Assembly (NCBI GenBank): GCA_017404505.1
Contig: JAFRCE010000008.1
Span: forward strand, 1 to 64,000
DNA: 64,000 nucleotides
Source of the DNA: Solobacterium sp.
Lineage (GTDB): Bacteria; Bacillota_I; Bacilli_A; Erysipelotrichales; Erysipelotrichaceae
Reading direction: 5' to 3'
Positions 21,293-29,774 of this stretch are shown here, piece after piece; position 1 is the stretch's first letter; every line of letters begins with the position of its first letter. The position numbers and the translations under genes are program-made. The notes beneath the pieces were generated by a model. The model was not told where the DNA came from, ran no database searches, and saw nothing but the letters and a program-made list of their open reading frames with translations.

Positions 21293-22251
21293 TCAGGAAA
21301 ATACTGACCGTGTTCTGCGCTGTGCTGCTGCTACTCTGTTCCGGCTGTAAGGCGGCGTCTGAAGCATCCACGGGACACGACGGACTTAAGGTTGTCACTG
21401 CCGTCTTTCCGGTATATGACTGGACCAGAGAAATCGCGTCCGGTACTGATATGGATATCACGCTTCTGATGAAGAACGGTTCTGACATGCACAATTTCCA
21501 GCCGAGCGCGCAGGACATCATCGCCATTCACAATGCCGATCTGTTTATTTATATCGGCGGCGAATCTGACGAATGGGTGAAAGACGTCCTCAAAGAGGCG
21601 CCGGACAGTCTGCATGCCTTATGTCTGATGGATGTTCTGAAAGATCACCTGCTGGATGAAGAAATCCAGGAAGGCATGACTGCCGAAGAAGAACATGAAC
21701 ATGAAGAACATGAGGAAGAAAAGGATGAGCATATCTGGCTTTCCCTCAAGAATGCCATTGCCTGCACCAACAGCATCGCTTCTGAGCTTTCCCGCTGTGA
21801 CGAAGCGCATGCCGGTGTCTATAAAGAGAACCGTGACAAATATGCCGGAAAACTTGAGGAACTGGAAACAGCATATCAGCAGGCTGTTCTGGAAGGCAGT
21901 ACCGATACCGTTGTCTTCGCTGACCGGTTTCCGTTCGTCTATCTGATGAAGGATCTTTCCCTGAATTATTACGCTGCTTTTCCGGGCTGTTCGGCGGAAA
22001 CCCAGGCAAGCTTTGAAACGGTGATCTTCTTAAGCGGAAAGCTGGACGAGCTGAATCTCCGTCACGTATTTACGATCGAGAATTCTACGTCGGATATTGC
22101 CGATACGGTCATCTCGTCAAGCAAAGACAAAACCCGTGACATCCTGGTACTGAATTCGATGCAGTCAGTCACAGCCGATCAGGCGGCAAATGAAACATTT
22201 CTGTCCATCATGGAAAACAATCTTGAAGTATTGAAGAAAGGTCTGAACTGA
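21289..22251 (+). CDS. znuA: zinc ABC transporter substrate-binding lipoprotein (ZnuA/AdcA-like)
   Basis: The 320-residue cluster 9 binding protein has a lipobox CSGC. Metal ligands of the family are visible as His in DMHNFQPS, a His/Glu-rich loop (EHEHEEHEEEKDEH) and HIWLS, and a later HVFTIENS segment. The His-rich loop favours zinc over manganese. It captures zinc outside the cell and delivers it to the ZnuB permease. It is the second gene of the Zur-controlled operon. Confidence 0.92.
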   Translation: MIRKILTVFCAVLLLLCSGCKAASEASTGHDGLKVVTAVFPVYDWTREIASGTDMDITLLMKNGSDMHNFQPSAQDIIAIHNADLFIYIGGESDEWVKDVLKEAPDSLHALCLMDVLKDHLLDEEIQEGMTAEEEHEHEEHEEEKDEHIWLSLKNAIACTNSIASELSRCDEAHAGVYKENRDKYAGKLEELETAYQQAVLEGSTDTVVFADRFPFVYLMKDLSLNYYAAFPGCSAETQASFETVIFLSGKLDELNLRHVFTIENSTSDIADTVISSSKDKTRDILVLNSMQSVTADQAANETFLSIMENNLEVLKKGLN

Positions 22252-22254
22252 AAT

Positions 22255-22959
22255 ATGGCACTGATCACATGCCGTGATCTTGTTCTCGGATACGAAGACG
22301 GTCCGATCGCCCAGAATCTGAATTTTCAGGTAAACAGGGGAGATTTTCTCTGTATCATCGGCGAGAACGGATCCGGTAAAACGACATTGATGAAAACGAT
22401 TCTCGGACTTCTGAAGCCTTACAGCGGCGAAGTCCTTTTTGGCGACGGTCTGAAACAGGAACAGATCGGCTATCTGCCGCAGCAGACGCTGGTGCAGAAA
22501 GACTTTCCCGCATCGGTCGGGGAAGTGATCCTCTCCGGCCGCCAGAATCATCTCGGACGTCATTTCTTTTATCAGAAAAGTGATCACGAAGCGGTGAAGA
22601 AAAACATGGAAAAGCTGCAGATCAGCGAACTCAGAAAAAAGAGTTACCGGCATCTTTCCGGCGGTCAGCAGCAGCGTGTTCTGCTGGCCAGAGCGTTATG
22701 CGCGACCGAGGATCTGCTGGTTCTCGATGAGCCGGTCACCGGTCTGGACGCGCAGATCACAATGATCATGTACGATACGATCCGTTCTTTGAATAAAGAA
22801 GGCATGACGATCATCATGATATCCCACGATGTTGCAACAGCTCTGCGGCTTGCCACGCATATCCTGTCGTTCGAGGATACTCATTTCTTCGGAACAAAGC
22901 AGCAGTATCTTTCCTGCCGGGAAAAGAACATGGGAAAGGCGGTGCAGGCATGGATGTGA
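22255..22959 (+). CDS. znuC: zinc ABC transporter ATPase ZnuC
   Basis: The 234-residue ATPase has Walker A GENGSGKTT, Q-loop GYLPQQ, signature LSGGQQQRV, Walker B LLVLDEP and switch His in MISHDVA. It powers import through ZnuB. It starts 3 nt after znuA and overlaps znuB by 10 nt. Confidence 0.93.
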   Translation: MALITCRDLVLGYEDGPIAQNLNFQVNRGDFLCIIGENGSGKTTLMKTILGLLKPYSGEVLFGDGLKQEQIGYLPQQTLVQKDFPASVGEVILSGRQNHLGRHFFYQKSDHEAVKKNMEKLQISELRKKSYRHLSGGQQQRVLLARALCATEDLLVLDEPVTGLDAQITMIMYDTIRSLNKEGMTIIMISHDVATALRLATHILSFEDTHFFGTKQQYLSCREKNMGKAVQAWM

Positions 22960-23792
22960 TTCTCAATTATCTGCAGTATCCGTTTGTCCGCTATGCCCTG
23001 ATCGTGGGTGTGCTGATTTCCCTGTGTTCGTCTTTGCTGGGGGTTTTGCTGGTACTGAAGCGGTACTCCTATATCGGTGACGGTCTCTCCCATGTCGCAT
23101 TCGGAGCCATGGCTATTTCCGCTGTTCTGCATATGACGGATCAGAAAATGTTCGTGATCCTGCCGCTGACTGTGGCGGCGGCCGTGGTTCTTCTGAAAAA
23201 GGGCCGTAACGCGAAGATTCAGGGCGATGCGAAAATCGCCATGATATCGGTCAGTTCACTGGCTCTCGGCTATCTTCTGATGAACCGTTTTTCCGCTTCG
23301 GCGAATGTGTCCGCCGATGTGTGCAGCACACTGTTCGGATCAACATCGATCCTGACGCTGACAAAAGGGGAAGTGTGGCTCTGCGTCATTCTTTCGCTGC
23401 TTGTCGTTCTGATGTATGTTCTGCTTTATCCACGTATCTTCGCGGTGACATTCGATGAAGACTTCGCCCGGGCATCCGGCATGAACACCGATCTGTACAA
23501 CCTGCTGATCGCTGTCATAACCGCCGTGATCATCGTGCTGGCGATGAATCTGGTCGGCTCACTGCTGATATCCGCCCTGGTGATCTTTCCGTCCATAACA
23601 GCCATGCTGGTATGCCACGATTTCCGCTCCGTTACCATTCTTTCCGCCGTGACATCGGTCGGCTGCGCGCTGGTCGGCATGCTGCTGGCCATCGTTTTCG
23701 GCACGCCGGTCGGCTCGACGATCGTTCTGTGCGATCTCATTATTTTCGCACTTGTATATGTGATCTCGCTGATCCGGGGAAAAGGCAGATGA
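22950..23792 (+). CDS. znuB: zinc ABC transporter permease ZnuB
   Basis: The 280-residue integral membrane protein has about eight hydrophobic segments and the ABC-3 family pattern, including GDGLSHVAFGAMA near the N-terminus and the cytoplasmic FDEDFARASGMN loop that contacts the ATPase. ATG 22950 is used; it overlaps znuC, and its own stop overlaps the next gene by ATGA. Confidence 0.93.
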   Translation: MDVILNYLQYPFVRYALIVGVLISLCSSLLGVLLVLKRYSYIGDGLSHVAFGAMAISAVLHMTDQKMFVILPLTVAAAVVLLKKGRNAKIQGDAKIAMISVSSLALGYLLMNRFSASANVSADVCSTLFGSTSILTLTKGEVWLCVILSLLVVLMYVLLYPRIFAVTFDEDFARASGMNTDLYNLLIAVITAVIIVLAMNLVGSLLISALVIFPSITAMLVCHDFRSVTILSAVTSVGCALVGMLLAIVFGTPVGSTIVLCDLIIFALVYVISLIRGKGR

Positions 23793-24268
23793 ATAAGAGA
23801 GTTTTAAGAGTTGTGAAAATCGGTTTCTGTCTGCTTCTGTTCTGCGGCTGCGGCACAAAGAAGGACGTTTCTGCCGTACCTGAGGAAACACCGGAAACGG
23901 TGAACGAAGAAGTGAGTGAAACAGAAGAAGATGAAATGACGGATCTGACCTTCATGAGCGGCACGGCATTGTATTCGATGGTGCTCAATATGGTCAGTGA
24001 TCCGGTGCATTATGACGGGCAGACCGTGCGGGTCCGCGGTTATTTCGCGGAAGGAAAAGACGCTGACGGCAATACGGTTTACGGCTGCGTCATTCCCGAT
24101 GCCACAGCCTGCTGCCAGCAGGGATTTCTGCTCAATCTGACCGATACGGAATATCCGGAAAGCGGTCAATGGTTTGAAGTGGAAGGAACCTTCCGCTACC
24201 GGCTGAAGGAATTCAGCACGGATATTATTCTCGACGATGCCCGTATCATCCGGGTTCTGACAGATTAA
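23789..24268 (+). CDS. lipoprotein of the zinc operon, OB-fold-like, function unknown
   Basis: The 159-residue protein has a lipoprotein signal ending LLFCGC and an acidic linker (about 22-52). A compact domain follows with VHYDGQTVRVRGYF and then CVIPDATACCQQGF, whose clustered Cys and Asp could bind metal. The alternation of strands suggests an OB-like barrel. Translational coupling to znuB (ATGA) places it in zinc handling, perhaps passing zinc to ZnuA or storing it. I know of similar clostridial proteins beside ZnuABC but no assigned activity. Confidence 0.75.
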   Translation: MNKRVLRVVKIGFCLLLFCGCGTKKDVSAVPEETPETVNEEVSETEEDEMTDLTFMSGTALYSMVLNMVSDPVHYDGQTVRVRGYFAEGKDADGNTVYGCVIPDATACCQQGFLLNLTDTEYPESGQWFEVEGTFRYRLKEFSTDIILDDARIIRVLTD

Positions 24269-24269
24269 A

Positions 24270-24294
24270 AAAGAGCGTTCATTGGACGCTCTTT
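24270..24294. terminator. bidirectional terminator
   Basis: AAAGAGCGT (24270-24278) pairs with ACGCTCTTT (24286-24294), with A-rich sequence before and T-rich sequence after. It serves the zinc operon and the convergent dehydrogenase gene, whose stop codon overlaps the right arm. Confidence 0.8.
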
Positions 24295-25061
24295 CATATT
24301 TTGCGGAAACGGTCCAGCACCGCCATGATCAGACGGTCGGGCAGCAGCCGGGAAAGATAACGTTCGCTGCTGCTGATCAGTCCCGGGGTGCTGAGCAGCC
24401 GGTTTACCCTGACATCCGCCAGTGATTTCCGGACGACGTCCTGCCGTTTCAAAGACAGCGGCATGAAACGGTAATCGCTGAGCTTTTCAGCGGCGAGACC
24501 GATGAATTCCGTATCCTTGATCCAGTAAGGACAGACACAGGTGACGTGAATTCCGCTATCCTTCAGTTCATGATGAAGAGCTTTGCTGTAGCTCTGAACG
24601 AATGCTTTGGTGGCGGCGTAGACTGAGAGATACGGCATCGGCTGGAAACCGGTGATCGATGCGATCTGCAGGACCCAGGCGCCTTTGCAGAGATAAGGCA
24701 GACAGATACTGGTCACTTCGGCAAGTCCGCGGCAGTTCAGATCGATCATGCGGACTGTATCTTCCCGGCTCAGGGATGCGATACTGTCGATCTTTCCCAT
24801 GCCGGCAGCATTGATCAGACAGATAATATCCGGTTCTTCCTGTTCAAGTTTCTTTTTCAGCTGATCGAGATCTTCCTCTTTCGTGATATCCATACTGAGA
24901 ACAACGGCACGTACGGAAAGGTCCGAAGCTGTTTCTTCCAGCTGCGGTCGCCGTCTGGCGATCAGCCAGATCTCATCCAGCGTCAGACAGTTCTGGATGG
25001 CATGGGCATATTCCCTGCCCAGACCGCTTGAAGCACCGGTGATCACGGCAATTCTTTTCAT
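24294..25061 (-). CDS. short-chain dehydrogenase/reductase
   Basis: The 255-residue classical SDR has the NAD(P)-binding TGASSGLG, an NAAG-type INAAGMG motif, catalytic Ser in IASITG and the YxxxK pair in VYAATKAF. An Arg in the IARRRP segment favours NADPH. The chosen ATG has GAAGG 9 nt upstream; a longer in-frame start would lack a ribosome site. The DltE/YqjQ-like subgroup fits the length, but the substrate is unknown. Confidence 0.88.
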   Translation of the reverse strand: MKRIAVITGASSGLGREYAHAIQNCLTLDEIWLIARRRPQLEETASDLSVRAVVLSMDITKEEDLDQLKKKLEQEEPDIICLINAAGMGKIDSIASLSREDTVRMIDLNCRGLAEVTSICLPYLCKGAWVLQIASITGFQPMPYLSVYAATKAFVQSYSKALHHELKDSGIHVTCVCPYWIKDTEFIGLAAEKLSDYRFMPLSLKRQDVVRKSLADVRVNRLLSTPGLISSSERYLSRLLPDRLIMAVLDRFRKI

Positions 25062-25134
25062 AAGTAAATACCTTCTTTCCGCTTTTTCCGCTTCTATTGT
25101 ATGATGGGGATAGACAGAACAAAAGGAGTTTTCT

Positions 25135-25656
25135 ATGCGTAATATACTCATTGTCATTGATATGCAGAATGATTTTATTGACGGCAGTCTTGGCACGAAG
25201 GAAGCGGAAGCGATCGTTGATAACGTGAAGAACAAGATCAGAAGCTATGATCCGGCCGATGTGATTGCCACAATGGATACTCATGAAACCAACTATCTGC
25301 AGACCCAGGAAGGAAAGTACCTGCCAGTAGAACACTGCATCCGCAACACGGAAGGGTGGAAGATCCGCCCGGATATCGCTGCAGAACTGAAGCATGCGGC
25401 GGTATATGAAAAACCGACCTTCGGATCAACAGCCATGGCCGAACATCTGCGTCAGATTGCCCAGCATGAGGAAATCAGCCTGGAACTGATCGGACTCTGC
25501 ACGGATATCTGTGTCATTTCCAACGCTCTGATGCTGAAGGCGTATATGCCGGAAGTGCCGATCAAAGTGGATTCTTCCTGCTGTGCCGGCGTAACCCCTG
25601 AAAAGCATCTGGCGGCTTTGGAGACGATGCGTTCCTGTCAGATCGAAGTAATTTGA
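25135..25656 (+). CDS. isochorismatase-family cysteine hydrolase (nicotinamidase-like)
   Basis: The 173-residue protein has the triad of the family: Asp10 in IVIDMQNDFIDG, Lys in EKPTFGS and the nucleophile Cys in IGLCTDICVISNAL, with the preceding cis-peptide region. MDTHETNYLQTQEGK resembles the nicotinamidase metal loop (D-x-H), so a nicotinamidase or related amidase is possible. It is divergent from the dehydrogenase gene and has AAGGAG upstream of the ATG. Confidence 0.85.
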   Translation: MRNILIVIDMQNDFIDGSLGTKEAEAIVDNVKNKIRSYDPADVIATMDTHETNYLQTQEGKYLPVEHCIRNTEGWKIRPDIAAELKHAAVYEKPTFGSTAMAEHLRQIAQHEEISLELIGLCTDICVISNALMLKAYMPEVPIKVDSSCCAGVTPEKHLAALETMRSCQIEVI

Positions 25657-25718
25657 AGGGATTCGTGAAATTTCTAACAATTTCGATGTATAATCCTGTT
25701 ATTTTCCTCTGAAGGTCA

Positions 25719-25724
25719 TATAAT
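25719..25724 (+). promoter_or_regulatory. candidate -10 of the NMT1-type ABC operon
   Basis: TATAAT (25719-25724) lies about 37 nt before the start codon; a second TATAAT is at 25689-25694. Neither has a convincing -35, so an activator or a weak promoter is possible. Confidence 0.45.
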
Positions 25725-25730
25725 AGGGTG

Positions 25731-25747
25731 GAGTGAAGTGTTCACTC
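25731..25747 (+). promoter_or_regulatory. 17-bp palindrome just before the ribosome site
   Basis: GAGTGAA-GTG-TTCACTC is a perfect 7-3-7 palindrome between the likely transcript start and the GCGGAGGAA ribosome site. It could be a repressor operator or a 5' RNA hairpin. Confidence 0.6.
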
Positions 25748-25760
25748 GCGGAGGAATAAC

Positions 25761-26750
25761 ATGAAAAAATTAATGAAAGCGGCCGCTGCTCTGGTCCTTG
25801 TATTAACAGCCGGATGCTCGGCTCAGCAGCCTGCGGAAACTCCGGCAGAAGAACCTGTCGAAGAAGAAGCGGTTACCGTCAGAGTCGGCTCGCTGAAAGG
25901 CCCGACTTCTCTCGGACTTCTGAACATGATGAATTCTGCTGAGGAAAAAGCAACCGAAGGCTCCTATGAATTCACCATTCTGACAGCGGCAGATGAAATG
26001 GCCGCGAATGTCGTACAGGGGAATGTCGATATCGCTCTGGTACCGGCCAATCTGGCAAGTGTCCTGTACAAAAAGACGGAAGGCAAAGTCACAGTCATTG
26101 ACATCAACACGCTTGGCGTTCTGTACTGTGTCAGCGCGGATGATTCCATTACCGGTGTGAAAGATCTTTCCGGCAAGACCGTCGTCACGACCGGCCAGGG
26201 AACGACACCGGAATTCTCGCTCCGTTATCTGCTGAAAGAATACGGAGTGGAAGACTGCAATATCGAATTCAAGTCGGAAGCGACGGAAGTCGTTGCCGCT
26301 CTGCAGCAGGATCCTTCTCTGATCGCTGTTCTGCCACAGCCGTTTGCGACAGCTGCTCAGATTAAGAATGAAGGACTGAAAGCCAACTTCGCCCTCGGCG
26401 ATGCATGGGATGAACTGAACAGCGGTTCCCGTCTGGTAACCGGCGTCACGATCGTCCGCAATGACTTCCTGGCTGAACATCCGGGTGCTGTGACCAAGTT
26501 CCTGAATGACCACGCTGCCAGTGTTGAGGCCAGCAAAGATGTAGATACAACAGCTGAACTGGCTGTCAAATACGGTATCGTCGAAGCTGCTCCGGTCGCC
26601 AAGAAGGCTCTGCCGAACTGCGCTCTGGTATGCCTGACCGGTGCAGATATGAAAACCGCACTGTCCGGTTATCTGCAGGTTCTCTTTGATGCAGATCCTG
26701 CCAGTGTCGGCGGCGCGCTTCCGGAAGACGGATTCTATTACGTAAAATAA
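25761..26750 (+). CDS. ABC transporter substrate-binding lipoprotein (NMT1/SsuA-like)
   Basis: The 329-residue protein has a lipoprotein signal (LTAGC), a Pro/Glu linker and a periplasmic-binding fold of the NMT1/taurine/thiamine-precursor type: GPTSLGLLNM, ADEMAANVVQGNVDIALVP and SGKTVVTTGQGTTPEF. The ligand is probably a small anion or heterocycle and is not identifiable. The permease and ATPase follow, and all three form a complete importer. Confidence 0.85.
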   Translation: MKKLMKAAAALVLVLTAGCSAQQPAETPAEEPVEEEAVTVRVGSLKGPTSLGLLNMMNSAEEKATEGSYEFTILTAADEMAANVVQGNVDIALVPANLASVLYKKTEGKVTVIDINTLGVLYCVSADDSITGVKDLSGKTVVTTGQGTTPEFSLRYLLKEYGVEDCNIEFKSEATEVVAALQQDPSLIAVLPQPFATAAQIKNEGLKANFALGDAWDELNSGSRLVTGVTIVRNDFLAEHPGAVTKFLNDHAASVEASKDVDTTAELAVKYGIVEAAPVAKKALPNCALVCLTGADMKTALSGYLQVLFDADPASVGGALPEDGFYYVK

Positions 26751-26759
26751 ACGGATAAC

Positions 26760-27488
26760 ATGAAAAGAAAAGTGCTGATCATACTTGGGTGGATATGCCT
26801 GTGGCAGATCCTTGCGGCTGTCATTCATAACGACATACTTATGGTGGGACCGCTTCAGGTTTTATCAGCACTTTTTCATATGGCTGCGGAGCCGTCTTTC
26901 TGGATCTCGGTAATCGCCACCATGTCAAGAATTATCGCCGGTTTCCTGCTTGGTACGCTGGCAGGGGTTCTGCTGGCCTGGCTTGCCTATGAGCATGAAC
27001 TGATCAGGGATATCCTGCAGCCGGCCATGCTGTTTCTGAAGGCTGTGCCGGTCGTTTCCTTCATCGTGCTGATCCTGATCTGGGCGGGCGGTGTCTGGCT
27101 CGGTTTTGCCATCAGTATGATCGTCGTTCTGCCGATCGTCTATGTCAATGTCCTGGAAGGACTGATGAATACCGACCGGAATCTACTGGAAATGGCGCAG
27201 GTATTCCGGCTGGCGAAAATGACATGCATCCGCAAGATCTACAGCCGTTCGGTGAAACCGTATTTCATAAGTGCTCTCTCACTGGCCTGCGGCATGGCGG
27301 TGAAAAGCGGTATCGCCGCGGAAGTCATCGGCCAGTCGCGCAATACCATCGGCAACGGTATCTATATGTCAAAGGTGTACCTGGCAATCGATCAGCTGTT
27401 TGCCTGGACCTTTGTCATCCTGCTGCTGTCCTGGCTGTTTGAAAAAGCAGTGTCGATACTGCTTGCGAAAGCGGGGAAACATCTATGA
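26760..27488 (+). CDS. ABC transporter permease (NitT/TauT-like)
   Basis: The 242-residue protein has six hydrophobic segments and the BPD_transp_1 coupling motif around LEMAQVFRLAKMTCIRKIY. The C-terminal GIAAEVIGQSRNTIGNGIY is typical of SsuC/TauC-type permeases. It begins 9 nt after the binding protein and overlaps the ATPase gene by 4 nt. Confidence 0.88.
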   Translation: MKRKVLIILGWICLWQILAAVIHNDILMVGPLQVLSALFHMAAEPSFWISVIATMSRIIAGFLLGTLAGVLLAWLAYEHELIRDILQPAMLFLKAVPVVSFIVLILIWAGGVWLGFAISMIVVLPIVYVNVLEGLMNTDRNLLEMAQVFRLAKMTCIRKIYSRSVKPYFISALSLACGMAVKSGIAAEVIGQSRNTIGNGIYMSKVYLAIDQLFAWTFVILLLSWLFEKAVSILLAKAGKHL

Positions 27489-28045
27489 TCAGAATCAGGA
27501 ACTTGATCAAGACATTCGGCAGTCAGCTGATCTTCTGTGACTTCAACTGTGAATTTGCGGATGGCGGAAAATATCTGATCGCCGGTGAATCCGGTATTGG
27601 AAAGACGACTCTGCTGCGGATGATCGTCGGACTTGAACGGCCAGATCAGGGCAGGATCGAATCCGATGAAGACATGACATTTGCCATGGTGTTTCAGGAA
27701 GACCGTCTGATCGATGACATGTCGGCAATTGAAAACGTGCTTCTTGTCAACCCGCACTGTTCTGTTTCATTGATTCGTCAGGAACTCGCGAAGCTGCTTC
27801 CGGAAGATCAGCTGGATAAACCGGTGAATGAACTCTCTGGCGGCATGAAGCGAAGAACGTCACTCGTCAGGGCAATGCTGAATGACGGCCGGATCATCAT
27901 CCTCGACGAACCATTTGCCGGCCTGGATGAGGAAAACCGCCGTAAAGCCTTGAAGTATATTGACGAAAAACAGCAGGGCCGCATCATTCTGCTCTGTTCG
28001 CACGAAGATGACGAACTGCAGGACTACATACGCATCGATCTCTGA
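27485..28045 (+). CDS. ABC transporter ATPase (NitT/TauT-like), short
   Basis: The 186-residue ATPase has Walker A GESGIGKTT, signature LSGGMKRRTS, Walker B IIILDEPFAGLD and switch His in LCSHEDD. It is shorter than usual TauB proteins (about 240-260), with little beyond the core, but all catalytic motifs are present. Confidence 0.9.
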   Translation: MIRIRNLIKTFGSQLIFCDFNCEFADGGKYLIAGESGIGKTTLLRMIVGLERPDQGRIESDEDMTFAMVFQEDRLIDDMSAIENVLLVNPHCSVSLIRQELAKLLPEDQLDKPVNELSGGMKRRTSLVRAMLNDGRIIILDEPFAGLDEENRRKALKYIDEKQQGRIILLCSHEDDELQDYIRIDL

Positions 28046-28069
28046 TAACAATGAGATACAGGAGGATTT

Positions 28070-28729
28070 ATGAAGGCAATCGCAATTAACTGCAGTCCCA
28101 GAGTCAATCAGAATACGGACAGGATGGTTCGCGCAGCGCTGGATGGCTGTGCTGAGGCAGGTTTTGAAACAGAACATTACAGTCTCTATCAGAACGGCCG
28201 TTTCACCGGATGCCTTTCCTGTTTCGGCTGTAAAAGAGCGCCGCATGAAGGGGAGTGTATCGTCAATGACGGCATGAAGGAAATTCTTGATAGGATCCGG
28301 GAGGCGGATGTCGTGATTCTCGGCACGCCGAATTACCTCGGCGATGTTTCCGCCGGCTTCCGGTCTCTGTTTGAACGCATGCAGTTTTCCAACCTGACTT
28401 ATCAGAAGGAACAGCGCTGGTACAATACCTTTAACAAGGAAGTTCTGCTGATCATGAGCAGCAACGCTCCGGAAGAATGGTATGATCAATTCGGCTATAC
28501 GGATATTCTGGAGAAATACCGGAAATCATTCGATGCCTGGCTTGGCCATACGGAAACCGCCGTTGCTGGCAACACTCTGCAGGTCAGTGATTACAGCCGC
28601 TACAACTGGACCATGTTTGATCCGGAAAAGAAAAAGGAAAGCCGTGAAAAGCAGTTCCCCAAAGATCTTGCGAAAGCAAGAAAGCTTGGTCTTGAAGCAG
28701 CCGGACGGGCAGCGGAAAAAAACGGCTGA
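28070..28729 (+). CDS. flavodoxin-like NAD(P)H-dependent oxidoreductase
   Basis: The 219-residue protein is of the FMN-reductase/iron-sulfur flavoprotein superfamily, with an N-terminal phosphate-binding NCSPRVNQNTDRM and a TPNYLGDVSAGFRSLFER flavin-binding segment. Cysteines in FTGCLSCFGCK may be redox-active. It follows the importer by 24 nt with AGGAGG and ends at a terminator, so it is probably the last gene of that operon. The substrate is unknown. Confidence 0.85.
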   Translation: MKAIAINCSPRVNQNTDRMVRAALDGCAEAGFETEHYSLYQNGRFTGCLSCFGCKRAPHEGECIVNDGMKEILDRIREADVVILGTPNYLGDVSAGFRSLFERMQFSNLTYQKEQRWYNTFNKEVLLIMSSNAPEEWYDQFGYTDILEKYRKSFDAWLGHTETAVAGNTLQVSDYSRYNWTMFDPEKKKESREKQFPKDLAKARKLGLEAAGRAAEKNG

Positions 28730-28758
28730 TCATTTTCTGAACATTGAAATACATGACA

Positions 28759-28787
28759 CCCGGGACATTGTGTTCCGGGCTTTTTTT
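28759..28787 (+). terminator. terminator of the importer/flavoprotein operon
   Basis: CCCGGGACA pairs with TGTTCCGGG (one G-T pair), loop TTG, then C and seven T residues. Confidence 0.9.
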
Positions 28788-28864
28788 GTCTTATATCCGG
28801 CTTTCGGTTATCGGGATCCCGGCCGTTTTTTCAGGCTGTCCGGAAGTATTTTGTCTGTTTTCTC

Positions 28865-28912
28865 TTGCAATTCCGGCCGATATGGAATATATACATATTT
28901 AGTTATTACTAA
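28865..28912 (+). promoter_or_regulatory. promoter with TTAGTnnnnACTAA operator, enzyme cluster A
   Basis: TTGCAA (28865-28870), 17 bp, then TATATA (28888-28893). TTAGTTATTACTAA (28899-28912) lies over the expected transcript start. The reverse complement of the same 14-mer precedes cluster B at 36563-36576. The 28788-29006 gap holds no gene; these sites and a second copy are what I see in it. Confidence 0.7.
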
Positions 28913-28976
28913 CTAACTTTATCAGTCCGGTTATATATGTATGTTGATATGAACGCAGTATTATTCCGGATAAATG

Positions 28977-28990
28977 TTAGTTAAAACTAA
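28977..28990 (+). promoter_or_regulatory. second TTAGTnnnnACTAA operator copy
   Basis: TTAGTTAAAACTAA has the same arms as the upstream site with a different 4-nt spacer. It ends 16 nt before the start codon, just before the AAGGGGG ribosome site. Confidence 0.65.
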
Positions 28991-29006
28991 TGCTGAAGGG
29001 GGCTCA

Positions 29007-29774
29007 ATGTTTATCAATGAGTATGGCAGTAAAAATCAGCCGGTTGTCGTGCTTCTCGCACCGATGATGGTTTCAGGCGATGATCTTTATCGTCTGATGA
29101 GCCCGTATTTTCAGGGAGATTACCATTTTATTTCACCGGATCAGGGAGGTCATGGAAAAGCGGGAGCCTATATCAGTGCTGAAGAGGAATACCGGACACT
29201 GAAGGACTTTCTGATCAGGAACGGTTATACGGACATCAAACTTCTCTATGGCGCTTCGCTTGGCGTGGCGGTAGGTTACCGGCTTTTTCTTGATCCTGAT
29301 TTCCATGTCAGACATGCCTGGTTTGACGGTGTTGCTCTGTGCCGAAACGCAAGCGTGCCTGAATGGTTCATGAAGCATTTATTCAGAAGCAGAAAGAGAA
29401 AACTTGCCCGTAAAACAGTTGAAGCCTCTTCTTCGCTTGTGAAGATGTATGGATATGAATTCGCCAGAATGATGACGAAAAACTTTAAGCGCATCACAGC
29501 CGATGATATCGACGCGATCTGTCATGCCTGCTGTCATTATGATCTGCGGCGGCTGACAAAACAGGAACAGGCAAAACTGCATCTGGATTTCGGTGAAAAG
29601 GATTTTGACTGGCTCTATTCGAAAAAGACGGTTCCTATCTATATGCCTGAGGCGGAACTGGTGATCCGTCCGGGTTATCCGCATTGCGGTTATATGGCGG
29701 CACATCCGAAGGAATATACGGAAGAGGTGGAGGCATTCATAGGGAAGGCGGAAACATGTTCTGGGATCAGGTAG
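29007..29774 (+). CDS. alpha/beta-hydrolase-fold protein
   Basis: The 255-residue protein has an alpha/beta-hydrolase layout: VVVLLAPMM after the first strand, SPDQGGHGKAGAY, and a nucleophile elbow LLYGASLGVAVGYRLF with Ser in GASLG. A C-terminal His in PHCGYMAAHPKEY could complete the triad. ATG 29007 has AAGGGGG upstream; a longer in-frame start at 28974 would lie within the operator. It overlaps the next methyltransferase by 19 nt. Confidence 0.78.
   Translation: MFINEYGSKNQPVVVLLAPMMVSGDDLYRLMSPYFQGDYHFISPDQGGHGKAGAYISAEEEYRTLKDFLIRNGYTDIKLLYGASLGVAVGYRLFLDPDFHVRHAWFDGVALCRNASVPEWFMKHLFRSRKRKLARKTVEASSSLVKMYGYEFARMMTKNFKRITADDIDAICHACCHYDLRRLTKQEQAKLHLDFGEKDFDWLYSKKTVPIYMPEAELVIRPGYPHCGYMAAHPKEYTEEVEAFIGKAETCSGIR

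Noticed and set aside
28788..28864. Possible small gene after the flavoprotein terminator
   Set aside because: No start with a ribosome site and no coding pattern; it only extends a shadow frame.
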